Assembly: GCF_008633915.1 (NCBI RefSeq)
Contig: NZ_VJNV01000026.1
Location: forward strand, 62,001 to 126,000
Source: Campylobacter sp. LR291e
GTDB taxonomy: Bacteria > Campylobacterota > Campylobacteria > Campylobacterales > Campylobacteraceae
Reading direction: 5' to 3'
Length of the DNA stretch: 64,000 nt
Below are positions 16,888-26,805 of this stretch, piece by piece (the stretch's first letter is position 1; every line of letters starts with the position of its first letter). A program made the position numbers and the translations under genes. The notes beneath the pieces are model-generated. The model searched no databases. It saw only the letters and a program-made list of their open reading frames with translations, and had not been told where the DNA came from.

Positions 16888-18482
16888 TTGTTTAAGCCTA
16901 ACATTCTTTTAAAAGCCTTTCTAGGTTGTCTAAATGGATACATAAAATTCTTTACCCATAAAGGCTTTGTTTTGCCATATTTTTTACGAAGTTTAGCATG
17001 TAAGACTTTATCAGTTTCAATCATAGGTTTAAAACCTAGCTTTAATACCTCTCTCATAACTTCATCAAATCTATCTACATTGCTTTTAAGCGATGAAATA
17101 CCTTTTTTTCCATAAATTTGACCTAGTTTTCTATCTGTACCCCACATAGCTTTTTCGTTTTTTGGGTGTGGTGGAACAAAAATTTTTATACCTTTTTTTT
17201 GTAAGGAAAGCGACCAGCCCATATTTTCACCTGCAAGTTTATATTTTTGCAAACTTATAGTATCTGTAAAAAAATCATCAAGCCATTCTTTTTTAAAAAA
17301 CCAAGAATGACCCACATAATCAACCTCCACGCTTTCTTCATTTGGAGTAGCACAGCCTATTCTAAACATGCCATTGTGCACATGGTGGTCCTCAGGCACA
17401 TTTAAAATAGTCCCACAGGCACCATAACAACCCTCTTTTTTTTGCATTTGAACAAAACAATTTGCTAAAAAATCACACCCTGGTATAATATCGTCATCAA
17501 AAACGCAAACAAATTTTGAGTTTGCTTTTCTTTTAGCAAAATCAAATCTAGCCCAAACACCTTTATTTTCCTTTGAAATTTCTATTAAATCAAATTCATT
17601 TTTTATATTTTTTGGAATTTCAATACCTTCAAATACGCCATCTTGATATAAGATAATCTCTCTTGGCTTTAAGCTTTGTGCTTGTATGGCTTTTAATTGA
17701 TTTGTTAGGGCATGTGGTCTTTTATAAAGATTTAAAACAACGGATATATCGGTATTTTCACATTCTTGCTTACAAGGCATAGAAACAACCTTGGGTAATT
17801 TTTTAATAACTTTTCTTTTTAAATATGTTCTATTTGTTTTTTCATAATATGCACTTGAAAGGGCTGAGCCAAAATCTATATATCTATTATTAGGATTTGA
17901 TAAAAAAAGTCTATAAATTATCAATTCAGCTAAAGGTCCTGCTGATATAACAAAAAGTAAATTTTCTTTATTTCCAAAATCATTTTTTATATTTTCTATC
18001 ATTTTGTCAAATTCATTTTTATAAAAATCATCTAAATCATCGCTTATTTCATAATGTTTTAATATATTTAAATTTCCTATTTTTTTGCCCTTTGCTCTAT
18101 AATTTGCTATTAACACTACATCTTCTTCTATTTTTTCAAAATATTTTTTAAAATATTGATAATTTTTATTTACAAAAAGTTCTGCAAAAGTAATATTTTT
18201 TGATTTTATGTGCATGTTAAAATAAAAATTTAAGACACTAGTAAAGGGTGTAAGGGTGCTAGGTATTCCATAAAGAATTTTTTCATCTTCTAATTTTAAG
18301 CTTTCAAATAATTCTTTTCTAAAATTTGAATCGTTTATAGGATTTTTTTCAAAAATATGATGTTCTTCATTTAAAAATCGTTTTTCTCCATCGCCATAAC
18401 GCAAAAAACTAAAATTTTCTTTATTATAAATTTTTTCAAAAATTCTATTAAATTCTTTATCTGAATAAAGCATATTTTCCAT
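16884..18482 (-). CDS. Two-domain glycosyltransferase (GT-D/DUF1792 fused to GT2-like)
   Basis: This 532-aa fusion has an N-terminal domain (about 1-225) with the GT-D signature FLRYGDGEKRF at residues 26-36 plus DFGSALSS near its end. The C-terminal domain (about 245-500) is a GT-A/GT2-type transferase with VVLNLYKRPHALTNQL, then the acidic metal site CVFDDDIIPG and a GHSWFFKKEWL acceptor region. GT-D enzymes transfer glucose in O-glycan extension, so the pair probably adds two consecutive sugars to one glycan. The next gene (GT8) overlaps it. Base composition is very AT-rich, like the rest of the window. Confidence 0.85.
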   Translation of the reverse strand: MENMLYSDKEFNRIFEKIYNKENFSFLRYGDGEKRFLNEEHHIFEKNPINDSNFRKELFESLKLEDEKILYGIPSTLTPFTSVLNFYFNMHIKSKNITFAELFVNKNYQYFKKYFEKIEEDVVLIANYRAKGKKIGNLNILKHYEISDDLDDFYKNEFDKMIENIKNDFGNKENLLFVISAGPLAELIIYRLFLSNPNNRYIDFGSALSSAYYEKTNRTYLKRKVIKKLPKVVSMPCKQECENTDISVVLNLYKRPHALTNQLKAIQAQSLKPREIILYQDGVFEGIEIPKNIKNEFDLIEISKENKGVWARFDFAKRKANSKFVCVFDDDIIPGCDFLANCFVQMQKKEGCYGACGTILNVPEDHHVHNGMFRIGCATPNEESVEVDYVGHSWFFKKEWLDDFFTDTISLQKYKLAGENMGWSLSLQKKGIKIFVPPHPKNEKAMWGTDRKLGQIYGKKGISSLKSNVDRFDEVMREVLKLGFKPMIETDKVLHAKLRKKYGKTKPLWVKNFMYPFRQPRKAFKRMLGLNK

Positions 18483-18541
18483 TAAAATCCTTATTTTAAA
18501 TTTAATTATTCTTGTATAATTTTAACTAATTTTTCATTTAC

Positions 18542-18712
18542 TTATATGACATGACCCTTATAGCCAGTTAAAACAACAAATTTATTAAAGCCATAAAAGC
18601 TATAAATTTTCATTATATGCCATAAAATAGGCTTGTTGCCTATCTCAACCATAAAACATGTTTCTTCTGATAAACGTGTACCAAACCCACCGGCTAAAAT
18701 TAAAACTTTCAT
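18542..18712 (-). pseudogene. Remnant of glucose-1-phosphate cytidylyltransferase-type gene
   Basis: From ATG 18712 the frame reads [18 protein letters not shown], the nucleotide-binding start of RfbF-type sugar-nucleotide transferases. It then jumps straight to [17 protein letters not shown] and stops at GYKGHVI after 56 residues. The usual Lys-Pro-Lys-Pro stretch, which carries the catalytic lysine, is missing between these pieces, and roughly 200 C-terminal residues are absent. It is therefore a non-functional relic. It suggests the neighbouring glycosyltransferases once sat in a larger sugar locus. Confidence 0.82.
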
Positions 18713-18760
18713 ACACCAACCTAAATTTAAAAACAAGATTTTAACATATTAAACAAAAAA

Positions 18761-20569
18761 TTAAATTTTAGCAGTTTTTACACTAAGCCATTTTTTTGTT
18801 TTTTCATCTAAAAACGGGCTTAAACCATCATAGACCTTTTTATGATAAGTATTAAGCCAGTTTTTTTCAAAATCATCTAATAAATTTTCAAGTATCAAAG
18901 CCCTTTCAAATGGACAAAGAGTTAGACTTTCAAAACGATAAAAAGCCCCAAATTCGCTCTCTTCTTCGTTCATTAACTTTTCATCAAATTCATTAAAAGC
19001 TAAATTATACTTATGACTTGGTACTATTAAAACAAGATTTTCAAGCCTTATGCCAAATTCATTTTCAAAATACAGGCCAGGTTCTATAGAAAGTAGCATA
19101 AAGGGCTTAAAGGCCTGTAAATTTTTGCTAGTATAAGAAAGGCTTAAATTTCCTTCATGTACATTTAAAAAATACCCTACCCCATGGCCTGTGCCATGTT
19201 TATAATCTAAATGTTCGTTCCATAGCACACTCCTGCCTACGCTATCAATTAAAGCTAAACTAACTCCTTTTGGAAAAATCGCACTTGTCATTTTAATGTG
19301 TGCTTTTAAAACAAGAGTATATGCCCTTTTTTGCCTTATACTTGCCTTTTTTACCCTTAAAACCCTAGTTATATCAGTGGTGCCATTTTGATACTGTGCC
19401 CCTGAATCAATTAATAAAAGTCCATTTTTATCGATTAATTTAGCACTTTTTTCATTTGCCCTATAATGAACAATCGCCCCATTTTCATTAAAACCAACTA
19501 TACTAGCAAAACTATCGCTTATATAAAATTTAGCTTTTTTTCTAAAAGATTGCAATTTTTTTTCTATATCAAATTCGCTAAAAATAACATTTTCTTTAAG
19601 GCTTTCTTCAAAATACGCCATAAATTCGCACATAGCAACCCCATCACTTATCATAGCTTGTTTAATATGGCTAATTTGCTTAGCATTTTTGGAAAGCTTT
19701 AAAATAGAACTTGGATTATCATCATTTATTATTTTTACACCTTGTTTTAATTCTTTAATCAAAAAAGCCGTAGTTTTTTCACTATCAATTAAAATCGATT
19801 CTTTGATTTTTCTCATATAAGAAGTGATTTTTTCATAGGATAAAATTTTGATATTATCCTTTTTTAACTCATTTTGTAAGCTTAAATTTAGACTTTTTTT
19901 ATTTATAAAAAGTATGATTTTTTCATTCATAAAAAGCAAATAAGAAAAAAAGACAGGATTATACTCAATATCACTGCCCCTTAAATTTAGCAAATAAGCT
20001 ATATCATCAAGACTAGAAATCAAGTGATTTTTAAGATTTTTTTGACACAAAATTTCTTTAATTTGTTCTAATTTTTCCATCCTGCTTTTATCGATAAATT
20101 CCTCTTTGTGTTCGTAAATTTCATTAAATTTTAAAATATCTTTTTTTTCTTTAAAAAAAGGCATAAAATCCTTATGAGTGAGTTTGCAAAAGTTTTCTAA
20201 GTCCTTTTTAAGCTTATAAGAAAGGGTATAAAAATTTATACCACAACGCATTTTTTTCTTAGAATTTTGTTTAAACCAAGTAAAAATGCTATTTTCAGGG
20301 CTTAGTTTTTCTAAAATAATTTCACTTTGATTAAGCTCGTTTTTAGCCTGTAAAAAATAACGACCATCAGTAAATAAAAAGGCCTTTTTTTGAGTTACAA
20401 TCAAGGTAGCATTTGACCCAGTAAAGCCACTTAAAAAGGCTATATTTTGCCAAAACGAACTTATATATTCGCTTAAATGGCAATCTGTATTAAAAAATAC
20501 ACATATATCTATTTTTTCATCTTGCATAATGCCTTGTAAATGCTTAATTCTTTGCTTGTAAATACTCAT
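18761..20569 (-). CDS. pepP: Xaa-Pro aminopeptidase (M24B)
   Basis: This 602-aa protein has two N-terminal creatinase-like domains (about 1-310) and a C-terminal pita-bread catalytic domain. Metal ligands are seen as DSGAQYQNGTTDITR (two Asp), HGTGHGVGYFLNVHEG (His), SIEPGLYF (Glu) and FGIRLENL (Glu). It releases N-terminal residues preceding proline. The start has AGTGAAAA rather than a strong ribosome site and lies 3 bp after the PilO-like gene, at the end of a long operon. Confidence 0.93.
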   Translation of the reverse strand: MSIYKQRIKHLQGIMQDEKIDICVFFNTDCHLSEYISSFWQNIAFLSGFTGSNATLIVTQKKAFLFTDGRYFLQAKNELNQSEIILEKLSPENSIFTWFKQNSKKKMRCGINFYTLSYKLKKDLENFCKLTHKDFMPFFKEKKDILKFNEIYEHKEEFIDKSRMEKLEQIKEILCQKNLKNHLISSLDDIAYLLNLRGSDIEYNPVFFSYLLFMNEKIILFINKKSLNLSLQNELKKDNIKILSYEKITSYMRKIKESILIDSEKTTAFLIKELKQGVKIINDDNPSSILKLSKNAKQISHIKQAMISDGVAMCEFMAYFEESLKENVIFSEFDIEKKLQSFRKKAKFYISDSFASIVGFNENGAIVHYRANEKSAKLIDKNGLLLIDSGAQYQNGTTDITRVLRVKKASIRQKRAYTLVLKAHIKMTSAIFPKGVSLALIDSVGRSVLWNEHLDYKHGTGHGVGYFLNVHEGNLSLSYTSKNLQAFKPFMLLSIEPGLYFENEFGIRLENLVLIVPSHKYNLAFNEFDEKLMNEEESEFGAFYRFESLTLCPFERALILENLLDDFEKNWLNTYHKKVYDGLSPFLDEKTKKWLSVKTAKI

Positions 20570-20572
20570 TTT

Positions 20573-21130
20573 TCACTCCAAAATAATAAATTTTAGTATT
20601 AAATTTAATTCTAAATTTATGCTTTTCATATTTAAAAACTCAATCTTTTCAAAGATAAAAATAAGCCTTGAATTTGACAATCTTTCAAGTGCTTTTAATA
20701 TAGAATTAAACTCCCCATTTATCATTAAATCAAGCTTAATTAAACGAGAATTTTCTAGGCTAAGCTCATTTTCATCATTAATTTTTAAGCTTATATTTTC
20801 ACTTTTTGCGATATTTGTAAGCTCATCTATATAATTTTCATATTTTTTTATAAAGGTGCTTAAAAATTCATTATAGTTTTTATTTTTTTCTAATTCTTCA
20901 TTTAATTTTAAATTTACTTCTTTTAACTGCTTGTTTAAGGCTAAAATTTCTTCTTTTTTATCATCTATTAAGGCATTTTCTTCAAAAAAAATCACTTCAT
21001 CAACAAATTTTAAAAATATAAACTCATAGCTTTTAAATGCAAGAAAAATAGCCACCACAATGCTTAAAATAATTAAAAGTACCTTTTCTCTTTTGCTTCT
21101 TTTATCTAAAAAAGCCATTATTTTATTCAT
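20573..21130 (-). CDS. PilO/GspM-like membrane protein (185 aa)
   Basis: One transmembrane helix lies at about residues 17-34 (EKVLLIILSIVVAIFLAF), followed by a periplasmic coiled coil (about 45-110) and a small alpha/beta domain. That is the layout of PilO/GspM type pilus/secretion alignment proteins. The upstream overlapping gene has the matching PilN/GspL-like layout. The assignment rests on topology and pairing, not on sequence motifs. Campylobacter uses a type II secretion-like apparatus for DNA uptake, so a link to competence or secretion is possible. Confidence 0.6.
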   Translation of the reverse strand: MNKIMAFLDKRSKREKVLLIILSIVVAIFLAFKSYEFIFLKFVDEVIFFEENALIDDKKEEILALNKQLKEVNLKLNEELEKNKNYNEFLSTFIKKYENYIDELTNIAKSENISLKINDENELSLENSRLIKLDLMINGEFNSILKALERLSNSRLIFIFEKIEFLNMKSINLELNLILKFIILE

Positions 21131-22211
21131 TTTTAAAACCTAAGAAAAGTTCTTTTTCGCTACTTCTTAAAAGCTTAAAATTTGCATTTTCTTTAAAAAG
21201 CATACTAGCCTTTTTAAAGGCATCTTTATTATTAAAGCTAAGTTTTATATTTTCATCAATATTTAAGGCAGAAATTTTTAAGCCATTTTCATTTAAAAAT
21301 AAAATCAGCTTTGAAAGTATTAAAAGTTTATCATTTGTTAAGGTATTTTTAAAAGTTTCAATACGACCCATTTTTTCATCATTTAAAAATTTAATATTTT
21401 CTAATTTTTGCTTGCTATCTTTTAAATTTAAACTTAAAAAGCTTATATTTTCATCAAGTTTTAAAAGCGTATCTTGCATATTTTGATTATATAATTTTGT
21501 ATTTTTATACTCCTTATACTTAGGATAAGAACTAAGCAAAAAGATTAATAAAAAAAGAATGTAAACGCCAACAAAGTCAAAGGCTAATTTAATAAAGGGC
21601 TTTTTATCAATTTCTTTTTCTTTTATGAAATTTTCATTCTTACTAAGCAAAGAACTTTGCTTTAAAAGCTCATTTAATGGCTTTTTATAAAGGCTTTCTA
21701 GCTTTAAAATTTTAATTTTTTCATCAAAAAACTTAGCTAAATTAAGCTCATCATTTAAACTTATTAAAAGCTCACTTTTATAATGATTTAACAATTTTAA
21801 AATCCTAGCATTCTCGCATAAACTTTTAAAACCAGTAATATCTTTATTTTCTAATTGCGGCAGGGTTTTAAAATTTGTAAAATTATCATTTTCATAAAAA
21901 CAAATAAAAGAATAATTTTTTTCAAAACAAAGTATGCAAAAATTTTTTTCTTTGATTAAATTTAAACTCGTTAAAAGCTTAAAAATAAAGGGCAAAGGAT
22001 AGGCATTTTTTGCCTTTAAATTTGAAAAATGAGTAAAAAAAATATGATAAATATCATCATTTTTTACAAAAGCCATTTTATGTTGATAAGCAAGATTTAA
22101 TTTTAAATTCTCACTTGCCCTTAAAAATAAATTTTCCTCATCAAATTCACCCTTTAAAAAGGTATAATAAAGCTTATCGCAAGTTATAATCTCAGCTTCT
22201 ATCTTTTTCAT
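21123..22211 (-). CDS. PilN/GspL-like bitopic membrane protein (362 aa)
   Basis: The cytoplasmic part (about 1-200) is followed by one membrane helix ([17 protein letters not shown], about 208-225). A periplasmic coiled coil of about 60 residues ([20 protein letters not shown]) and a C-terminal ferredoxin-like fold then complete it. This matches PilM-PilN fusions or GspL in shape. The N-terminal ATPase motifs of PilM/GspL are not visible. It is coupled by 4-bp overlap to era upstream and by 8 bp to the PilO-like gene downstream. Confidence 0.6.
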   Translation of the reverse strand: MKKIEAEIITCDKLYYTFLKGEFDEENLFLRASENLKLNLAYQHKMAFVKNDDIYHIFFTHFSNLKAKNAYPLPFIFKLLTSLNLIKEKNFCILCFEKNYSFICFYENDNFTNFKTLPQLENKDITGFKSLCENARILKLLNHYKSELLISLNDELNLAKFFDEKIKILKLESLYKKPLNELLKQSSLLSKNENFIKEKEIDKKPFIKLAFDFVGVYILFLLIFLLSSYPKYKEYKNTKLYNQNMQDTLLKLDENISFLSLNLKDSKQKLENIKFLNDEKMGRIETFKNTLTNDKLLILSKLILFLNENGLKISALNIDENIKLSFNNKDAFKKASMLFKENANFKLLRSSEKELFLGFKNE

Positions 22212-23083
22212 TTTTCTAAATTTAAAAGTTCTTTTAAAAAGCTTTCATCTTTTTGCCAGTGCTTTTTAACTTGCACAAATAATTTTAATAAAACCTTACA
22301 TTGTGCTAATTTTTCTATTTTAAATCTTGCACTTTTGCCTATTCTTTTAAGAGTAAGGCCATCTTTTCCTATAAGCATGGCTTTGTGAGAATTTGTATCT
22401 GTGATAATATTTGCATTTATTATTAAAAGTTCTTTTTTTTCTTCTATGTTTGATATTAAAACCTCGCTAGAATATGGCAATTCCTCGCTAACATTTTCAA
22501 AGATAGCCTCTAAAATAAAATCCTTAAATAATTCTTTTTGCGAATTTGTGCTTAAAAACTCACTATTAAAAAAATGAGGATGTTCTGGGATATACTTGCA
22601 AAGTTCATCTAAAAGGGCTTTTTTATAAGTTTTTTGTTTGCAAGAAAAGGGCAAAATCGCCTTAAAATACTCGCTAAATTTAGCATATTCATCAAGCTTA
22701 TTTAAAACCTCTTCATTTTTTGCTAAATCAACCTTGTTTAAAAGAATGATATGTGGAAATTTAGGCTTTAAATTTAAGAAATTTTCATACTCATCAATTT
22801 TATCAAAAATACTAGCTACAAATAAAATCACATCACAATCTTGTATAGACTTAATAGCACTTTCAATCATCATTTGATTAAGCAAATTTTTACTTTTATG
22901 AAGTCCTGGTGTATCTATAAAAATAAGTTGATTATTTTCATGCATTATAATGGCTTGAATTTTGCGTCTTGTGGCATTTTGCTTGTGAGAGGTAAAGGCT
23001 ATCTTTTCATCAAGTAAAAAATTTATTAAAGAACTTTTGCCTGAATTTGTCCTACCAACAACACTCACAAAGCCACTTTTCAC
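22208..23083 (-). CDS. era: GTPase Era
   Basis: This 291-aa GTPase has G1 GRTNSGKSS (residues 10-18), G2 around ATRRKIQ, G3 DTPGLHK, G4 NKVD and a C-terminal KH RNA-binding domain with [11 protein letters not shown]. Era binds the 3' end of 16S rRNA and assists 30S maturation. It overlaps hslU by 4 bp and the PilN-like gene by 4 bp, so translation is coupled along the operon. Confidence 0.96.
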   Translation of the reverse strand: MKSGFVSVVGRTNSGKSSLINFLLDEKIAFTSHKQNATRRKIQAIIMHENNQLIFIDTPGLHKSKNLLNQMMIESAIKSIQDCDVILFVASIFDKIDEYENFLNLKPKFPHIILLNKVDLAKNEEVLNKLDEYAKFSEYFKAILPFSCKQKTYKKALLDELCKYIPEHPHFFNSEFLSTNSQKELFKDFILEAIFENVSEELPYSSEVLISNIEEKKELLIINANIITDTNSHKAMLIGKDGLTLKRIGKSARFKIEKLAQCKVLLKLFVQVKKHWQKDESFLKELLNLEK

Positions 23084-24399
23084 AAAATATACCTTGCAAG
23101 GTCTTTATTTTCTATAATATCTCCAAGTTTTTCTTCTACCATTTTTTTATCTACAACAAAGCTTTCTCCAACATAAGAATCGGCCTCAAAACTTAAATCC
23201 TCAAGCAATTTTTCTATAACAGTGTGCAAACGTCTAGCCCCAATGTCTTGCATTTCATCATTTGCAACACTTGCTATCCTAGCAATCTCCATAATGGCCT
23301 CTTCTTCAAATTTAAGCGTGACATTTTCGGTTTTTAAAAGTTCTTCATACTGCTTTAAAAGCGAATTCTTAGGTCTAGTTAAGATAGCATAAAGTGCCTT
23401 ATCATCAAGGCTATTAAGTTCTACCCTTAGAGGAAAACGGCCCTGTAATTCTGGTATTAAATCGCTTGGCTTACTAAGGTGAAAGGCTCCTGCTGCTATA
23501 AATAAGATATGGTCTGTCGTTAAACTTCCAAGCTTAGTTTGAACGCTACTTCCTTCAACTATAGGCAACAAATCCCTTTGAACGCCTTCTTTACTAGGGT
23601 CTTGTCTGCTTGAGTTTGTGCTTGAAACGGCTATTTTATCAATCTCATCTATAAAGATAATCCCTTCATTTTCAGCCCTTTTTAAAGCTTCAATTTTAAT
23701 GCTTTCTATATCTAAAATTTTTTCACTAGCCTCGTTTTTTAAAACTTGCTTAGCCTCTTTTATTTTCATCTCTTTTTTAACGCGTTTTGAACCCACGCCA
23801 ATAACCCTTATCATATCTTGCATAGCCCCAAGTTCTGGTGGTAAATTTGACTCTGATTCAAGAGTGCTTTGAGTAAGTTCTACTTCTATGATATTATCAT
23901 CTAAGCTATTATTTCTAAGCTTTAAACGCAATTTTTCAAGGCTATTTTGATACTCATCTTGCTTTTCCTTGCTAACCCCTTTTGGAAGTGGAGGTAAAAG
24001 CTTTTCTAAAATTTTATTTTCTATATATTCTTCAATCTTATCTTTTTTCTTTTCCCTTTCTTCTTGTTTTACCAAATTTAAGGCTGCATTAGCTAAATCC
24101 CTTATCATGCTTTCTACATCCCTACCAACAAAGCCCACCTCTGTATATTTACTAGCCTCTACTTTTACAAAGGGAAAACCAAGCATTTTTGATAATCTTC
24201 TTGCAATCTCTGTTTTACCAACACCGGTTGAACCTATCATTAAGATATTTTTAGGGATAATATCATCTTGTAATTCTTTGCTTAATTTCATTCTACGATA
24301 ACGATTTCTAAGGGCTATCGCTATTATCTTTTTTGCTTGTTCTTGCCCCATTACATAATCATCTAAAAATTGAACTATCTGCCTTGGTGTTAAATTCAT
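23080..24399 (-). CDS. hslU: HslU ATPase subunit of the HslUV protease
   Basis: A 439-aa AAA+ unfoldase. It has the start motif [19 protein letters not shown], Walker [12 protein letters not shown], the pore loop GYVGRDVES-like [11 protein letters not shown], an I-domain inserted around 105-240, Walker [12 protein letters not shown], and the C-terminal tail [10 protein letters not shown] that docks into HslV. It overlaps hslV by 4 bp. Confidence 0.97.
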   Translation of the reverse strand: MNLTPRQIVQFLDDYVMGQEQAKKIIAIALRNRYRRMKLSKELQDDIIPKNILMIGSTGVGKTEIARRLSKMLGFPFVKVEASKYTEVGFVGRDVESMIRDLANAALNLVKQEEREKKKDKIEEYIENKILEKLLPPLPKGVSKEKQDEYQNSLEKLRLKLRNNSLDDNIIEVELTQSTLESESNLPPELGAMQDMIRVIGVGSKRVKKEMKIKEAKQVLKNEASEKILDIESIKIEALKRAENEGIIFIDEIDKIAVSSTNSSRQDPSKEGVQRDLLPIVEGSSVQTKLGSLTTDHILFIAAGAFHLSKPSDLIPELQGRFPLRVELNSLDDKALYAILTRPKNSLLKQYEELLKTENVTLKFEEEAIMEIARIASVANDEMQDIGARRLHTVIEKLLEDLSFEADSYVGESFVVDKKMVEEKLGDIIENKDLARYIL

Positions 24400-24938
24400 T
24401 TTTCATCCTCGATTACATAAGTTTGTATATTTGTATTGGTATAAATGCAAATTTCACCTGCTATTTCAAGGCTTTGTTTTACTAGTACTTCTTCGTCTAA
24501 TTTTGCGTATTTATGCAAGGCACGAGCTGCTGAAAGTGCGTAATTTCCACCACTTCCAATGGCTGCAATGGCGCCATCATCTGGTTTTATAACATCACCT
24601 GTACCAGAAAGCACAAAGATATTTTCTCTATCTAAAACAAGCATCATAGCCTCTAAACGTCTTAAATACTTATCCTTACGCCAAGATTTTGAAAAATCAA
24701 TAACAGCCTTTTCTAAATCTCCCTTTGAACTTTGAAGTAAATTTTCAAACATGTCAAATAAATTAAAGGCATCGGCCGTACTTCCTGCAAAACCAGCTAA
24801 AACCTTGCCATTTTGCAATTTTCTTATTTTAACAGCCGTGTTTTTAAAAATAGTATTTCCAAGGCTTACTTGACCATCTCCTCCAATTACTGATTTGTTT
24901 TCGCCCCTATATGCTAAAATAGTAGTTGCATGAAACAT
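24396..24938 (-). CDS. hslV: HslV peptidase subunit
   Basis: This 180-aa N-terminal-nucleophile peptidase begins [12 protein letters not shown], so the catalytic threonine is Thr5 after a four-residue propeptide. Most HslV proteins lose only Met; a short pro-segment of this kind is also what I remember for Campylobacter. [10 protein letters not shown], the [10 protein letters not shown] loop and [14 protein letters not shown] are family hallmarks. It forms the proteolytic double ring with HslU. The start overlaps the rplI stop by one base. Confidence 0.96.
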   Translation of the reverse strand: MFHATTILAYRGENKSVIGGDGQVSLGNTIFKNTAVKIRKLQNGKVLAGFAGSTADAFNLFDMFENLLQSSKGDLEKAVIDFSKSWRKDKYLRRLEAMMLVLDRENIFVLSGTGDVIKPDDGAIAAIGSGGNYALSAARALHKYAKLDEEVLVKQSLEIAGEICIYTNTNIQTYVIEDEK

Positions 24939-25381
24939 TACTCAGCCTTTAAATCTACTTTAAATTTAGCATGAATGGCATGACCAAGCTTTACAGAAAC
25001 TTCGTGTAAACCTATGCTTTTTAGGGTATCGCATTCCAAACTTTTTTTATCAAGTTCTAATTTTTTTTGTTCTTTTAAAGCATGTATAATTTCATCCTTC
25101 GTAACCCCACCAAACAAGCTACCATTTGCCCCAACGGGTTTAAAAATTTCAATGGTAATTTTTTCTAATTCTTCTTTTAATTTTTCTAAATTTGCAAGTT
25201 CAAAACGCAAATTTTCAGCCTCTTTTTTCTTATCACTTTCAAATTTTTTCAAAACCTCATTTGTAGCAAGTTTAGCAAAGCCCTTAGCTATTAAGAAATT
25301 TTGACCATAGCCATCCTTTACCTCTTTAACTTCACCTGCCTTTCCAAGTGCTTTTACATCTTTTATTAATAATACCTTCAT
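24938..25381 (-). CDS. rplI: 50S ribosomal protein L9
   Basis: This 147-aa protein has the classical N-terminal L9 fold ([31 protein letters not shown]), a long connecting helix (about 45-80) and the C-terminal rRNA-binding domain ([15 protein letters not shown]). It is 13 bp downstream of argG and coupled to hslV. Confidence 0.97.
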   Translation of the reverse strand: MKVLLIKDVKALGKAGEVKEVKDGYGQNFLIAKGFAKLATNEVLKKFESDKKKEAENLRFELANLEKLKEELEKITIEIFKPVGANGSLFGGVTKDEIIHALKEQKKLELDKKSLECDTLKSIGLHEVSVKLGHAIHAKFKVDLKAE

Positions 25382-25394
25382 TATTTTTCCTTAA

Positions 25395-26615
25395 TTAAAA
25401 TTTACGTCCATTTTTACCTGCTATTATCAAACGCAAAGCATTTAATTTTATAAAGCCACCCGCATCCTTTTGATTATAAACTTCATCCTCTTCAAAGGTA
25501 CAATATGCAGTATTAAATAAACTATCATTTGCACTAAATCTACCCCTTACAATCACATTTCCCTTATATAATTCAAGTTTAACAACCCCATTTGCATAGC
25601 GTTGACTCTCATCAATCAAAGCTTGTAGCATTATCCTTTCAGGGCTAAACCAAAAGCCATTATAAATTAAATGAGCGTATCTTGGCATTAATTCATCTTT
25701 TAAATGAGCTGCTTCTTTATCAAGGGTTATACTTTCAAGTGCCCTATGAGCTTTAAGTAAGATTGTGCCCCCTGGAGTTTCATAACAACCTCTACTTTTC
25801 ATACCTACAAAACGATTTTCAACTATATCTAAACGACCAATTCCATGCTTGCTTCCTAGTTCGTTTAATTTTGCTAAAAGCCCTGCCGGGCTCATTTTTT
25901 CACCATTTATAGCTACTAAATCACCCTTTTTAAATTCAAGTTCTATAATTTCACTTTCATTACTTGCATCTTTTAAACTCTTTGTCCAACGCCACATATC
26001 TTCTTCAGGTGCTGCATTTGGGTCTTCTAAAATCAAGCCCTCATAAGATATATGAAGTAAATTTGCATCCATAGAATAAGGCGATTTTCCCTTTTTTTTA
26101 GAAATATCAATGCCATGTTTTTGTGCGTAAGCTAGTAATTTTTCCCTACTATTTAAATCCCATTCTCTCCAAGGTGCAATAATCTTTAAATTTGGATTAA
26201 AGGCTAAGTACCCTAACTCAAAACGAACCTGGTCATTTCCCTTACCAGTGGCCCCATGGCTTACTGCATCGGCATTTGTCATATTTGCTATATTTGCTTG
26301 AGTCTTTGCAATCAAAGGCCTTGCAATGCTAGTACCTAGTAAGTATTCGCCTTCATAAATAGCATTAGCCCTAAACATAGGAAAAACATACTCGCTAACA
26401 AATTCATCTTTTAAATCTTTTATAAAAATATTTTCTTCTTTAATTCCTAAGCTTAAAGCCTTTTTTCTAGCAGGTTCAAGTTCCTCGCCCTGTCCTATAT
26501 CAGCTGTAAAAGTAAGCACTTCACATTTGTACTCATCTTGTAACCATTTTAAAATAATACTTGTATCAAGCCCACCAGAATATGCTAAAACAACCTTTTT
26601 AACGCTATTTTTCAT
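25395..26615 (-). CDS. argG: Argininosuccinate synthase
   Basis: This 406-aa enzyme joins citrulline and aspartate with ATP in arginine synthesis. The ATP-pyrophosphatase motif is [10 protein letters not shown] (residues 11-20). [14 protein letters not shown] and [11 protein letters not shown] are the citrulline/aspartate-binding signatures. It has its own ribosome site (AAGGAAAAA) and heads the minus-strand run argG-rplI-hslV-hslU-era. Confidence 0.97.
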   Translation of the reverse strand: MKNSVKKVVLAYSGGLDTSIILKWLQDEYKCEVLTFTADIGQGEELEPARKKALSLGIKEENIFIKDLKDEFVSEYVFPMFRANAIYEGEYLLGTSIARPLIAKTQANIANMTNADAVSHGATGKGNDQVRFELGYLAFNPNLKIIAPWREWDLNSREKLLAYAQKHGIDISKKKGKSPYSMDANLLHISYEGLILEDPNAAPEEDMWRWTKSLKDASNESEIIELEFKKGDLVAINGEKMSPAGLLAKLNELGSKHGIGRLDIVENRFVGMKSRGCYETPGGTILLKAHRALESITLDKEAAHLKDELMPRYAHLIYNGFWFSPERIMLQALIDESQRYANGVVKLELYKGNVIVRGRFSANDSLFNTAYCTFEEDEVYNQKDAGGFIKLNALRLIIAGKNGRKF

Positions 26616-26702
26616 ATTTTTTCCTTAGAAATAAAATTTTGTAAAATTGTATCTAATTTTAATTAAGCTAAGATTTTAAAAGGAAATTTTTTTAAAAATT
26701 TG

Positions 26703-26738
26703 TTTGAAATTCTTATTAATTTTGAAATTCTTATTAAT
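26703..26738 (+). repeat. Tandem 18-bp direct repeat upstream of the type III RM genes
   Basis: The unit TTTGAAATTCTTATTAAT occurs twice back to back (26703-26720 and 26721-26738), followed by a third partial TTAATAATAATTAATTA. It lies 68 bp before the mod start, within the probable promoter region. It could be an operator or a slippage-prone spacer; only two copies are present. Confidence 0.75.
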
Positions 26739-26805
26739 AATAATTAATTACGCACATATTTAAAGAAAAAAGCTAGAATATCAAAAATATTTTTAGGAGT
26801 ATGCA

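Noticed and set aside
26703-26738. CRISPR-like repeat
   Set aside because: Only two units, no spacers between them and no cas genes.
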